A stretch of 27,972 bases of DNA from positions 1-27,972 of the forward strand of contig SLKB01000264.1 of NCBI GenBank assembly GCA_007134805.1. Direction: 5' to 3'. The translations under genes were made by a program, and so were the position numbers. Below the pieces are notes generated by a model. That model was not told where the DNA came from, ran no database searches, and saw nothing but the letters and a program-made list of their open reading frames with translations. Source of the stretch: Paracoccaceae bacterium (GTDB taxonomy: Bacteria > Pseudomonadota > Alphaproteobacteria > Rhodobacterales > Rhodobacteraceae). Below are positions 1-8,598 of this stretch, one piece after another (the stretch's first letter is position 1; each line of letters begins with the position of its first letter).

Positions 1-636
1 CTGCCCTTCTGGCCCTATTTCGTGATCAAGGATCTCTTCGCGCTGGCGGTCATCCTTGCGCTCTTCTGGGCGCTGGTGGGCTTCATGCCGAACTTCCTCG
101 GCCATACCGACAACTACATCGAGGCCAACCCGCTGGTGACCCCGCCCGAGATCGTGCCGGAATGGTACTTCCTGCCCTTCTACGCGATCCTGCGCGCCTT
201 CACCTCGGATGTCTGGATCGTGATTGCCGTCAACTGGCTGACGTTCGGGATCGTCGACGCCACCTTCTTCGGGGTGCTGGCCATGTTCGGGGCGATCTTC
301 GTCTGGGCGCTGCTGCCCTGGCTTGACACCTCGTCGGTGCGCTCGGGCCGCTACCGCCCGATGTTCAAGTGGTGGTTCTGGCTCTTCATCGTGAACTTCG
401 TCGTGCTGACCTGGGCAGGCGCCATGCCGGCCGAAGGGATCTACACGAATATCGCGCTGATCGGCACGACCTACTGGTTCGCCTATTTCCTCGTGATCAT
501 GCCGCTGCTTGGCGTGCTCGAGCGCCCGCTGCCGCAGCCGGCGACGATCGAGGAAGACTTCAAGGCGACAGTGCGCGCGCAGTCCGGCTCCGGTGGGAAA
601 TCCGGTCCCTCGCCCGAACCGGTCCCGGCAGAGTAA
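1..636 (+). CDS. petB: Cytochrome b of the bc1 complex, C-terminal part (5' end outside window)
   Basis: The reading frame is open from base 1, so this is the last 211 residues of a longer protein of about 430-440 residues. Cytochrome b is the membrane core of the ubiquinol:cytochrome c oxidoreductase and carries the Qo and Qi quinone sites. Seen directly: the PEWY motif of the Qo site inside [19 protein letters not shown], preceded by a helix and followed by three more hydrophobic helices (roughly bases 250-335, 370-425 and 455-530), then a hydrophilic, Gly/Ser/Pro-rich tail. The b-type haem ligands lie in the missing N-terminal half. petC begins 23 bases after the stop, as expected for the petABC operon, with petA presumably upstream of the window. 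Identity is firm; the true start cannot be seen. Confidence 0.97.
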   Translation: MPFWPYFVIKDLFALAVILALFWALVGFMPNFLGHTDNYIEANPLVTPPEIVPEWYFLPFYAILRAFTSDVWIVIAVNWLTFGIVDATFFGVLAMFGAIFVWALLPWLDTSSVRSGRYRPMFKWWFWLFIVNFVVLTWAGAMPAEGIYTNIALIGTTYWFAYFLVIMPLLGVLERPLPQPATIEEDFKATVRAQSGSGGKSGPSPEPVPAE

Positions 637-659
637 CGGCAAACGCAAAGGAACGACCC

Positions 660-1457
660 ATGACACTCAGGAAACTTGCCGTTGCCGCCATGGCTGCCCT
701 GGCCCTCGGGCTGCCGGCAACCACGGCCGAGGCTACCAAGGTGAAGGGCGAAGTCACCAATTTCGACTTCTCCTTCCAGGGCCTCACCGGCACCTATGAC
801 CGCAACCAGTTGCAGCGCGGGCTGCAGGTCTATCACGAGGCCTGCTCCTCCTGCCACGGGCTGCAATACGTGGCGTTCAGGACACTGAGCGACCGGAACG
901 GGCCCGAGCTTCCGCCCGACCAGATGCGCGCCTTCGCGGAAATGTATGAAGTCTGGGATCCCGTAGAGCGCGACTGGCGCATCGCCGAGGGCCCCGACCA
1001 TTTCCCCGAATCGCAGTTTGAAGGTGCGCCGGATCTCAGCCTCATGGCCAAGGCACGCGCCGGCTTCTCCGGCCCTTACGGGCTGGGGATCAACCAGCTG
1101 ATGAAAGGGATCGGTGGGTCGGAATACATCGCGTCCTTCCTTCTCGGCTACACTGGCGAGGAGGACTTCCAGGCCGGCGCGCTCTTTTATGAAAACCGCG
1201 CCTATGGCGGCTGGGTCTCTATGGCGCCGGTGCTCTTCGACGACATGGTCGAATACGCCGACGGCACCCCTGCCACCGAAGAGCAGATGGCCCTCGATGT
1301 CGCGGCCTTCCTGACTTGGACGGCAGAGCCCAAGTTGGTCGAGCGCAAGCAGGCAGGCTTTGTCGGCGTGATCTTCCTGTCGGTCTTCGCGGTGCTCCTC
1401 TATCTGACCAACAAGCAGATCTGGGCCCCGATCAAGAAGGCGGCCAAGGAAGACTGA
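660..1457 (+). CDS. petC: Cytochrome c1 of the bc1 complex
   Basis: A 265-residue membrane-anchored c-type cytochrome that passes electrons from the Rieske protein to soluble or membrane cytochrome c. Seen: an N-terminal Sec signal peptide (about residues 1-24), the haem attachment motif CSSCH (Cys62, Cys65, His66), the likely axial methionine Met188 in the GGWVSMAPVLFDD context, and one C-terminal transmembrane anchor (about 233-250) followed by a basic cytoplasmic tail. The frame stays open upstream to base 369, but the ATG at 660 is chosen because it gives the signal peptide and has AAAGGA about 7 bases ahead. It is the last gene of the petABC operon; a UUCG-loop terminator follows within 30 bases. 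Length and motifs are normal for Rhodobacteraceae. Confidence 0.97.
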   Translation: MTLRKLAVAAMAALALGLPATTAEATKVKGEVTNFDFSFQGLTGTYDRNQLQRGLQVYHEACSSCHGLQYVAFRTLSDRNGPELPPDQMRAFAEMYEVWDPVERDWRIAEGPDHFPESQFEGAPDLSLMAKARAGFSGPYGLGINQLMKGIGGSEYIASFLLGYTGEEDFQAGALFYENRAYGGWVSMAPVLFDDMVEYADGTPATEEQMALDVAAFLTWTAEPKLVERKQAGFVGVIFLSVFAVLLYLTNKQIWAPIKKAAKED

Positions 1458-1483
1458 CCGCCCCACCAGGCATGACCTGACAG

Positions 1484-1510
1484 GCGCGCCCCTTCGGGGG
1501 CGCGCTTTTC
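1484..1510 (+). terminator. Rho-independent terminator after petC
   Basis: A perfect 9-bp GC stem (GCGCGCCCC with GGGGCGCGC) closes a TTCG tetraloop at 1493-1496 and is followed by TTTT at 1506-1509. The C(UUCG)G loop is an especially stable form. It sits 27 bases past the petC stop and ends the bc1 operon. Confidence 0.9.
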
Positions 1511-1571
1511 GCTTTTCACGCCCTGCGGCAGCCAGTAGCAGGGCGGAAGTTAACCTGTGAAAGGCTTGCAC

Positions 1572-2435
1572 ATGTCCGACAACCTGCGTGGTGCACTCCT
1601 GATGGCGCTGGCCATGGCAGGCTTCGCACTGGAAGACATGTTCATCAAGCTTCTCGCCGACGCCCTGCCCGTCGGCCAGATCCTGTTGCTCCTGGGCATC
1701 GCGGGCGCCCTGGTCTTCGGAGCGATCGCGGCCTCGAAAGGACAGCAGGTCGTGTCGCCGGCATTGCTCAGCCCCGCGATCCTGATGCGCAACCTCGCCG
1801 AGATGATCGGCACTATCGGCTTCGTCATGGGCTTCGTTCTGGGAAGCCTCGCAACCGCCTCGGCGATCCTTCAGGCAGCGCCCCTGTTCGTGACGCTCGG
1901 CGCGGTCCTGTTCCTCGGCGAGAAGGTCGGCTGGCGCCGCTGGAGCGCGATTTCCGTAGGCTTCCTCGGCGTGATGTTGATCGTGCGCCCCGGTCTTGCC
2001 GGGTTCGAGATTGCCTCGCTGCTTGCGCTGATCGGCGTGCTCGGGCTCGCGGGGCGCGATCTTGTCACGCGGGTGATCCCGCCTGTCGTCTCCAGCTACC
2101 AGATCTCGGCCTGGGCCTTCGCGATGCTGATCCCCGCCGGCACCCTGCTGATCCTGGTGATGGGCACGCCCCTGCAGACCCCCGATGCCGCGCAATTCGG
2201 GATCCTCGCCGCCGCGCTCGGTGTGGGTGTGCTCGCCTATTACGCGCTTGTCGCCTCGATGCGCGTGGGCGAATTGTCGTTTGTCACGCCGTTCCGCTAC
2301 ACGCGGATGCTCTTTGCGCTCATCGTCGCGATGCTGGTGTTCGGCGAACGCCCCGACGCGCTGACGCTGATCGGGGCGGCGATCATCGTGTCGGCGGGTC
2401 TCTTCACCTTGTGGCGCGAAACACGGACCGGCTAG
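1572..2435 (+). CDS. DMT-superfamily (EamA) permease
   Basis: A polytopic inner-membrane protein of 287 residues with about ten hydrophobic segments in two EamA repeats (roughly residues 5-135 and 145-285), the normal layout of drug/metabolite exporters. Such proteins move small polar solutes; the substrate cannot be told from sequence. Typical repeat features are visible: a SLATASAILQAAPLFVTLGA stretch that matches the EamA helix 3-4 region, and the TPFRYTRMLFALIVAMLVFGE equivalent in the second repeat. The frame also allows a GTG start at 1557, preceded by GGAAG; the ATG at 1572 with AAAGG seven bases ahead is preferred because MSDNLRGALLM is where similarity to the family starts. It lies between petC and eno, is codirectional with both, and is separated from petC by a terminator, so it probably has its own promoter. 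Confidence 0.88.
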   Translation: MSDNLRGALLMALAMAGFALEDMFIKLLADALPVGQILLLLGIAGALVFGAIAASKGQQVVSPALLSPAILMRNLAEMIGTIGFVMGFVLGSLATASAILQAAPLFVTLGAVLFLGEKVGWRRWSAISVGFLGVMLIVRPGLAGFEIASLLALIGVLGLAGRDLVTRVIPPVVSSYQISAWAFAMLIPAGTLLILVMGTPLQTPDAAQFGILAAALGVGVLAYYALVASMRVGELSFVTPFRYTRMLFALIVAMLVFGERPDALTLIGAAIIVSAGLFTLWRETRTG

Positions 2436-3776
<1,341 letters not shown>

Positions 3777-3792
3777 CCGGCCCGGCGCCCGC

Positions 3793-3829
3793 GCGGGCAG
3801 ATGGCTAAAATGCGCGGCATTTTGCCCGC
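3793..3829 (+). terminator. Nested hairpin after eno, possible terminator
   Basis: An outer stem GCGGGCA (3793-3799) can pair with TGCCCGC (3823-3829), and an inner stem AAAATGC (3807-3813) with GCATTTT (3817-3823) around GCG. The two share T3823. It lies 16 bases after the eno stop. There is no proper U-run after the outer stem, so it may be a 3' end stabiliser or a Rho-dependent end rather than an intrinsic terminator. Confidence 0.4.
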
Positions 3830-3925
3830 CGCGCTTCACCGATCCTTAACGCTGCCCGGCGACTCTGTGATGCGCCACAGTTCTATCCAGTCGTATGCCA
3901 ACGCCAGCACAAGGGGCAGAGGGTC

Positions 3926-4357
3926 ATGATTTCAGCACTTCCAGCCACTGGCGTTGCCAGTCCAGTCCACCGCGAACCGATTGCCGTCGTGCAGAACGCT
4001 CCCAGCGGGCGCAGCGTCGCCGCGGTCGCACGGCCTGACGTGGTCGAAGCGGTCAAGCAGTTGCAGGCGGCCAGCAAGGGCGATCCGACCGTCCTGAAAA
4101 CGCTTGCCCCGCTGCCGGAGCGACGCAATCGCCTCGTCGGGCCACCGCCTACGTTCGAGATCAATTACCTGCAGCACCTGAAGGAAACCCAGGCCGACCC
4201 GAGCGTTCAGGAGGATGCGGAAATCGATCCCGCCTCAACCTCGGAAGAGGGCGCGGGCGCCATCGCGGAACCGCCCGGTCACGGCAGCTATCAGACTGTC
4301 CGCGACATGCCCGGTGACGCGGGCACCGGCACGCGCAGCGTCAACAAGACAGCGTGA
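3926..4357 (+). CDS. Hypothetical protein, 143 residues
   Basis: I do not recognise this protein. The ATG at 3926 is preceded by AGGGGCAGAGGG, a purine-rich ribosome binding site, and the codon usage is like the neighbouring genes, which supports expression. The first 80 or so residues are moderately ordered (an amphipathic stretch RPDVVEAVKQLQAASKGDP, then a basic PLPERRNRLVGPPP and FEINYLQHLKE), and the rest is low-complexity, rich in Glu, Asp, Gly, Ser and Pro, probably disordered. There is no signal peptide and no membrane segment, so it should be cytosolic. It is convergent with pheT, with only 11 bases between the stops. Short conserved proteins of this type with disordered tails are common in the Rhodobacterales; a regulatory or scaffold role would be a guess. 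Confidence 0.7.
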   Translation: MISALPATGVASPVHREPIAVVQNAPSGRSVAAVARPDVVEAVKQLQAASKGDPTVLKTLAPLPERRNRLVGPPPTFEINYLQHLKETQADPSVQEDAEIDPASTSEEGAGAIAEPPGHGSYQTVRDMPGDAGTGTRSVNKTA

Positions 4358-4368
4358 CGCCCCGCTGA

Positions 4369-6798
4369 TCAGGCTTCCCCGCGCAAGCTGCCGCCGGTCG
4401 CCCTGGCGACTTTCTCGACCACCTTGCGCGACACCGCCTCGATCTCTTCCTCGGTCAGGGTGGCCTCGCGCGGCTGCAGCCGCACTGTGATCGCCAGCGA
4501 CTTGCGCCCCGCGCCAAGCTGCGCTTCCGCCTTGGCGCCGCTGAACTCGTCAAAGACCTGCACATCCGCGATCAGTGCCTTGTCCGCGCCCGCTGCGGCA
4601 TTGACCACATTCAGCGCCTCGACCTTTTCATCGAGCACGAAAGCGAAATCGCGATCGACGGGCTGCAAGCTGCTGATCTGAAGCGGCTGGCGCGTCGCGC
4701 GCCGCTGCTTCGGCTCGGGCAGCCGGTCGATCAGCACCGAAAAGCCCATCACCGGCCCCTTGAGGTCGAACCCGCGCAACACCCGCGGATGGATCTCGCC
4801 GAAGAGCGCCAGCGGCCGCTTGGGCCCGAGGCAGATCACGCCCGCACGCCCGGGATGAAACCATGCGGGCAGGGTGCGCAGGATCTGGAATTTGGCCGGC
4901 GCCCCGATCCCGGCCAGCACGGCCTCGGCATCGGCCTTCACATCGTAAAGATCGACCGCGCGCCGGCTGCCGAACGGATCACGCGGGGCGCGCGCGCCCA
5001 CCAGAACGCCCGCGGCCTGGGTTTCCTGTTCGCCCGGCTCCCCGCCCGAGAAGACCGGCCCAACCTCGAACAGCGCCAGATCGAGCGTGCCGCGCGCCTG
5101 ATTGCGGGCCGCAGCCTGCAACAGCCCCGGCAACAGATCGGGCCGCATATGGGTCATCTCGGACGAGATCGGGTTTTCAAGCCGCAGATCATCCTGCCCG
5201 CCGCCGAACGCGGCCGCGGATGCGGCATCGATGAAGCTGTAGCTCACGCATTCGTTGTATCCGAGCCCCGCCAGCGTCCGGCGCGCGCCTGTCTCGCGCA
5301 CCTGACGCGCCGTCAGGATCGGTCTTGGCACCCCCGGACGGGCGCGCGGCAGGGGCTTGCCTTCAAGCTGTGACAGCGATGCAAGGCGCGCGACCTCTTC
5401 CACCAGATCGGCCTCACCCCGAATGTCGGGGCGCCAGCTTGGGGGGCTCGCCTGATCGCCCACAAGCGTGAAGCCCAGCGCGCCCAGCATCTCGCGCTGG
5501 CGTACCGCGTCGATCTCCATGCCGACCAGCGCGGCAAGGCGCCCAGGGTCGAAACGGTAGCTGCGCGCATGATCGGGCACCGCCCCATCCACCACCGGGT
5601 GCGAGGGCGTGCCGCCACAGATCTCAAGGATCATCTGCGTTGCCAGATCGAGCCCGTCGAGCGTGAAGGCAGGATCCACCCCCCGCTCGAACCTGTAGCG
5701 CGCATCCGAGCTGATCTTGAGCGCGCGCCCGGTCGCGGCAATGGTCAGCGGGTCCCAATAGGCCGATTCCAGAAACACGTTGACCGTGTCCCCGGTGCAG
5801 CCAGAATCCGCACCCCCCATGATCCCGGCGATGCTCTCAGGCCCGTGATCATCCGAGATCAGCATCTGGCCCTCAGCCATCCGATAAGTCTTGTCATCAA
5901 GCGCAAGGATCTCCTCGCCGCCCGCCGCAGGATGGATGCGCAGATCGCCCGACACCTTGTCGGCATCAAAGACATGCAGCGGACGGTTCAGCGCGAAGGT
6001 GAAGAAATTGGTGATATCGACCAGCGCCGAGATCGGGCGCAACCCGATCGCGCGCAGCCGTTTCTGCAACCAGGCGGGCGCGGGCCCGTTGCGCACGCCC
6101 CGGATCATGCGGCCGGCGAACAGCGGACATCCGCCGCCCTCGCGCAATTCGGGCGCGATCCGCACGCCGATCGGGCTGTCGAAAGCGCCTGCGATCTGCG
6201 GGATCTCAAGCGGCGTCAACACCCCCAGACCCCGCGCCGCGAGGTCGCGCGCAATCCCGCGCACACCCAGCGCGTCGGGGCGGTTGGGGGTGATCGCGAT
6301 CTCGATCACCGGATCATTGAGCCCGGCATAATCGATGAATCGCATGCCCAGCGGCGCGTCCTCGGGCAGCTCGATGATCCCGTCATGCGCATCCGAGATC
6401 ATCAGTTCGCGCTCGGAACACAGCATCCCGTTGCTTTCCTGCCCGCGGATCACGCCGGGCTTCAGATCGACGCCCGTGCCCGGCACATGCGTGCCCACTG
6501 GCGCGAACACCCCGCGCATGCCAGTGCGGGCATTGGGCGCGCCGCAGACGACCTGAACCTCCTGCGGGGCGCCATCGGGCCCCTCGGGCCAGGCCTCCAC
6601 CCGGCACAGGCGCAGACGGTCGGCATCAGGATGCGGCGCGGCCTCGATCACGCGCGCGATCCGAAACGCGCCGAGTGCGCGCACCGGGTCGCTCACTGAC
6701 TCGACCTCGAGCCCCAGATCGGTCAGCGCCTCGGTGATCTGATCGAGCGTCGCGTCGGTTTCCAGATGGTCGCGAAGCCAGGACAGCGTGAATTTCAT
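4369..6798 (-). CDS. pheT: Phenylalanine--tRNA ligase beta subunit
   Basis: An 809-residue beta subunit of the heterotetrameric (alpha2beta2) class II PheRS that charges tRNA-Phe. Visible domain order: N-terminal region MKFTLSWLRDHL, an EMAP/OB-type tRNA-binding domain (about residues 39-150, with VVCGAPNARTGMRGVFAPVGT), the B3/4 editing domain (about 210-385), the B5 domain (about 400-475), the inactive catalytic-like core, and a C-terminal FDX-ACB anticodon-binding domain (about 715-809, with DRDFAFVLDEKVEA and the final VSRKVVEKVARATGGSLRG). Length is normal. The alpha-subunit gene pheS is not adjacent: the next gene upstream on this strand is trcR. An intrinsic-terminator-like hairpin ends 12 bases before the start codon, so pheT transcription seems to have to pass it. 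Confidence 0.97.
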   Translation of the reverse strand: MKFTLSWLRDHLETDATLDQITEALTDLGLEVESVSDPVRALGAFRIARVIEAAPHPDADRLRLCRVEAWPEGPDGAPQEVQVVCGAPNARTGMRGVFAPVGTHVPGTGVDLKPGVIRGQESNGMLCSERELMISDAHDGIIELPEDAPLGMRFIDYAGLNDPVIEIAITPNRPDALGVRGIARDLAARGLGVLTPLEIPQIAGAFDSPIGVRIAPELREGGGCPLFAGRMIRGVRNGPAPAWLQKRLRAIGLRPISALVDITNFFTFALNRPLHVFDADKVSGDLRIHPAAGGEEILALDDKTYRMAEGQMLISDDHGPESIAGIMGGADSGCTGDTVNVFLESAYWDPLTIAATGRALKISSDARYRFERGVDPAFTLDGLDLATQMILEICGGTPSHPVVDGAVPDHARSYRFDPGRLAALVGMEIDAVRQREMLGALGFTLVGDQASPPSWRPDIRGEADLVEEVARLASLSQLEGKPLPRARPGVPRPILTARQVRETGARRTLAGLGYNECVSYSFIDAASAAAFGGGQDDLRLENPISSEMTHMRPDLLPGLLQAAARNQARGTLDLALFEVGPVFSGGEPGEQETQAAGVLVGARAPRDPFGSRRAVDLYDVKADAEAVLAGIGAPAKFQILRTLPAWFHPGRAGVICLGPKRPLALFGEIHPRVLRGFDLKGPVMGFSVLIDRLPEPKQRRATRQPLQISSLQPVDRDFAFVLDEKVEALNVVNAAAGADKALIADVQVFDEFSGAKAEAQLGAGRKSLAITVRLQPREATLTEEEIEAVSRKVVEKVARATGGSLRGEA

Positions 6799-6810
6799 GT
6801 CGTTTTCCCG

Positions 6811-6842
6811 AAAAAAGCCAGGGCCGGATCTGCGCCGCTGGC
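6811..6842 (-). terminator. Terminator-like hairpin directly in front of pheT
   Basis: On the minus strand, GCCAG(C)GGC pairs with GCCCTGGC around a 9-base loop (6817-6842), and a run of six T follows at 6816-6811. The pheT start codon is only 12 bases further on. The fold has one bulged C. It looks like an intrinsic terminator for transcripts coming from trcR, or an attenuator for pheT. Confidence 0.65.
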
Positions 6843-6890
6843 CTAGCCGAAATCACGGGCCGTGAAAAGCCGCTTTCCCGGCAACGACAC
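6811..6890 (-). promoter_or_regulatory. Possible pheT attenuator with a short leader frame
   Basis: Reading the minus strand after the trcR stop, a GTG at 6890 opens a 15-codon frame, VSLPGKRLFTARDFG, with two Phe codons, ending in TAG at 6845-6843 just before the terminator-like hairpin at 6842-6817. Upstream, GGCCGTG can pair with CACGGCC, giving an earlier stem over the leader frame. The layout resembles leader-peptide attenuation of the E. coli pheST operon. The ribosome binding site of the frame is weak (GAGG only two bases ahead), and two Phe codons are few, so translation is uncertain. Confidence 0.35.
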
Positions 6891-6894
6891 GGCC

Positions 6895-7674
6895 TCAGCG
6901 CTTGCGCTTGTCCTTGGTGTCGTCTTCCTCGTCCTCGTCATCATCGTCCGGCAGGTTGAAGAAACTGTCCGCATCCGAATAATCGGCCGGGCTCTTGGCG
7001 GTCTCGCGCTCGGGGTTGAGATCGCTGATCGAGAAATTCTCGAGCCCGGCGATGCTGGCGGGCATTTTCGGCTCGACCTCCATCTCCAGCGATTGCTCGG
7101 TCGAAACCAGCCTGCGCCGTTCGTCATCCGACATCACCGCGCCTTCGGCGGCGCGCTTGGCGGCGGCTTTCTGCACTTCCTTGTCCAACTCGGACTGCCG
7201 GCACAGGCCCAGCGCCACCGGGTCGATGGGCTGCAGATTGGACATGTTCCAATGCGTGCGCTCGCGGATCGCCTGGATGGTGCTGTTGGTCGTGCCCACC
7301 AGCCGGCGGATCTGCGCGTCAGCGAGTTCGGGGTGGAACTTCACCAGCCACAGGATCGAGGCCGGCCGATCCTGCCGCTTGGAAAGCGGGGTGTAGCGCG
7401 GCCCGCGGCGCTTCTCTTCGCCCTCGGCGGCGGGGTTGTATTTCAGCTTCAGCCTGTAGGCCGCATCCTTCTCGCCACGCTCGATCTCGATCGGATCAAG
7501 CTGGTTGTTGGCCACCGGATCGAACCCCTTGACCCCGCCCGCGACATCCCCGTCGGCGATGCCCTGCACTTCCAGTTCATGCAACCCGCAGAAATCCGCA
7601 ATCTGCTTGAAGCTGAGCGTTGTATTGTCCACCAGCCACACAGCAGTGGCCTTGGGCATCAGCGGTTTCGACAT
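6895..7674 (-). CDS. trcR: DUF1013 / TrcR-family transcriptional regulator
   Basis: A 259-residue cytosolic protein of the DUF1013 family, which is conserved across the Alphaproteobacteria and is annotated as the cell-cycle transcriptional regulator TrcR. Seen: the typical N-terminus MSKPLMPKATAVWLVDNTTLSFKQIADFCGLHELEVQGIADG, a helix-turn-helix-like unit (about residues 15-45); a second such segment around ASILWLVKFHPELADAQIRRLVGTTNSTIQAIRERTHWN (about 105-145); and a C-terminal acidic tail ending in DDDDEDEEDDTKDKRKR. The frame is open upstream to 7719, but the ATG at 7674 has AAGGAG eight bases ahead and matches the family start. It is divergent from the RNase T2 gene and is followed by pheT on the same strand, with a terminator-like hairpin between. 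The symbol follows the family name; function in this organism is inferred. Confidence 0.9.
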   Translation of the reverse strand: MSKPLMPKATAVWLVDNTTLSFKQIADFCGLHELEVQGIADGDVAGGVKGFDPVANNQLDPIEIERGEKDAAYRLKLKYNPAAEGEEKRRGPRYTPLSKRQDRPASILWLVKFHPELADAQIRRLVGTTNSTIQAIRERTHWNMSNLQPIDPVALGLCRQSELDKEVQKAAAKRAAEGAVMSDDERRRLVSTEQSLEMEVEPKMPASIAGLENFSISDLNPERETAKSPADYSDADSFFNLPDDDDEDEEDDTKDKRKR

Positions 7675-7823
7675 GACGAATGCTCCTTCGTGGTCCTTGG
7701 GCGCCCGGGAGGTGCGCATATCTCATCCAGCGCCGGAAATTCGGCTGCAGGCGGGGCCTGCTTTTCCTCGATTTCGGGGATGCTCGACGTTATAGCGATC
7801 CGGGCGGAAAAGGAAAAGGGCAA

Positions 7824-8483
7824 ATGCGCAAGGTCAGGCGTCTCATGTCACTCGGGCTGATGCTCGGCGCGCTTCTCGCAGCGCCCGCACAGGGCGATCA
7901 ACCCACCGTGGGCGAGGGCGATTATCTGGTCCTCGCGATCAGCTGGACGCCAAGCTGGTGCGCGCTCGAGGGGGCGGCGCGCGGGGCTGCGCGCTGTGCC
8001 GATGGCGCCGGCGCGGGCTGGATGGTCCACGGGCTCTGGCCCCAGTTCGAGGCAGGCGACTGGCCCGAATTCTGCGACAGCCCCCACCCCGCCCCCGCGC
8101 GCCGGCTGTTGCGGGAAATGCGCGACATCATGGGCTCTGACGGGCTGGCCGGGCATCAATGGCGCAAGCATGGCAGTTGCTCGGGCCAGAGCCCGGGCGC
8201 CTATTTCGCCCAGACCCGCGCAGCCTTCGAGGCGCTGCAATTCCCCCCCACCCTGACGCCCGATGACGCAATGCTGCACACCCGCCCGGACGCGCTGCTC
8301 GAGGCCTTCCGCGCGGCCAATCCAGGGCTTCAGGCGGACATGGCCGTGCTCACCTGTCGCGCGGGGCTGGCGCAGGAAATCCGGATCTGCCTGACCCAGG
8401 CGCTTGCCCCCCGGCCTTGCGATGCGCGCCTGCGCGCGCGGGCCTGCGGGGCGCGCGAGGTGCGCCTGCCCCCGCCACCCTGA
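7824..8483 (+). CDS. Secreted RNase T2-family ribonuclease
   Basis: A 219-residue RNase T2 homologue. These enzymes cut single-stranded RNA through a 2',3'-cyclic phosphate and act in the periplasm or outside the cell. Seen: signal peptide (about residues 1-24, MRKVRRLMSLGLMLGALLAA then PAQG-D), the first catalytic segment MVHGLWP with His69, the second HQWRKHGSC with His111, Lys115 and His116, and several cysteines able to form disulfides. The second segment usually reads HEWxKHG; here the catalytic Glu is Gln112, an odd substitution at a residue that assists catalysis. The frame is open from 7680, but the ATG at 7824 is chosen because it starts the signal peptide and follows AGGAAAAGGG. It stands alone, divergent from trcR. 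Confidence 0.93.
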   Translation: MRKVRRLMSLGLMLGALLAAPAQGDQPTVGEGDYLVLAISWTPSWCALEGAARGAARCADGAGAGWMVHGLWPQFEAGDWPEFCDSPHPAPARRLLREMRDIMGSDGLAGHQWRKHGSCSGQSPGAYFAQTRAAFEALQFPPTLTPDDAMLHTRPDALLEAFRAANPGLQADMAVLTCRAGLAQEIRICLTQALAPRPCDARLRARACGAREVRLPPPP

Positions 8484-8511
8484 CCCGCAATGCAGGCGCG
8501 GCGAACAGGGC

Positions 8512-8539
8512 TTGCACTGGGGGGCCCCTCGACTATAAC
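8512..8539 (+). promoter_or_regulatory. Predicted sigma70 promoter of carB
   Basis: TTGCAC at 8512-8517 and TATAAC at 8534-8539 are separated by 16 bases, a strong match to the housekeeping consensus in an otherwise very GC-rich gap. Transcription would start near 8546, giving a leader of about 50 bases before the carB start codon at 8599. Confidence 0.6.
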
Positions 8540-8598
8540 CCGCCTCAATTTGCCCGGCGCCAGGTCGTCGGGTGCGACTAAGGGTCCGGGGGTCCAGC

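Noticed and set aside
7675..7823. A divergent promoter between trcR and the RNase T2 gene
   Set aside because: A TTATAG near 7789 looks like a -10 for the plus strand and its complement like one for the minus strand, but no -35 element stands at a proper distance on either strand.
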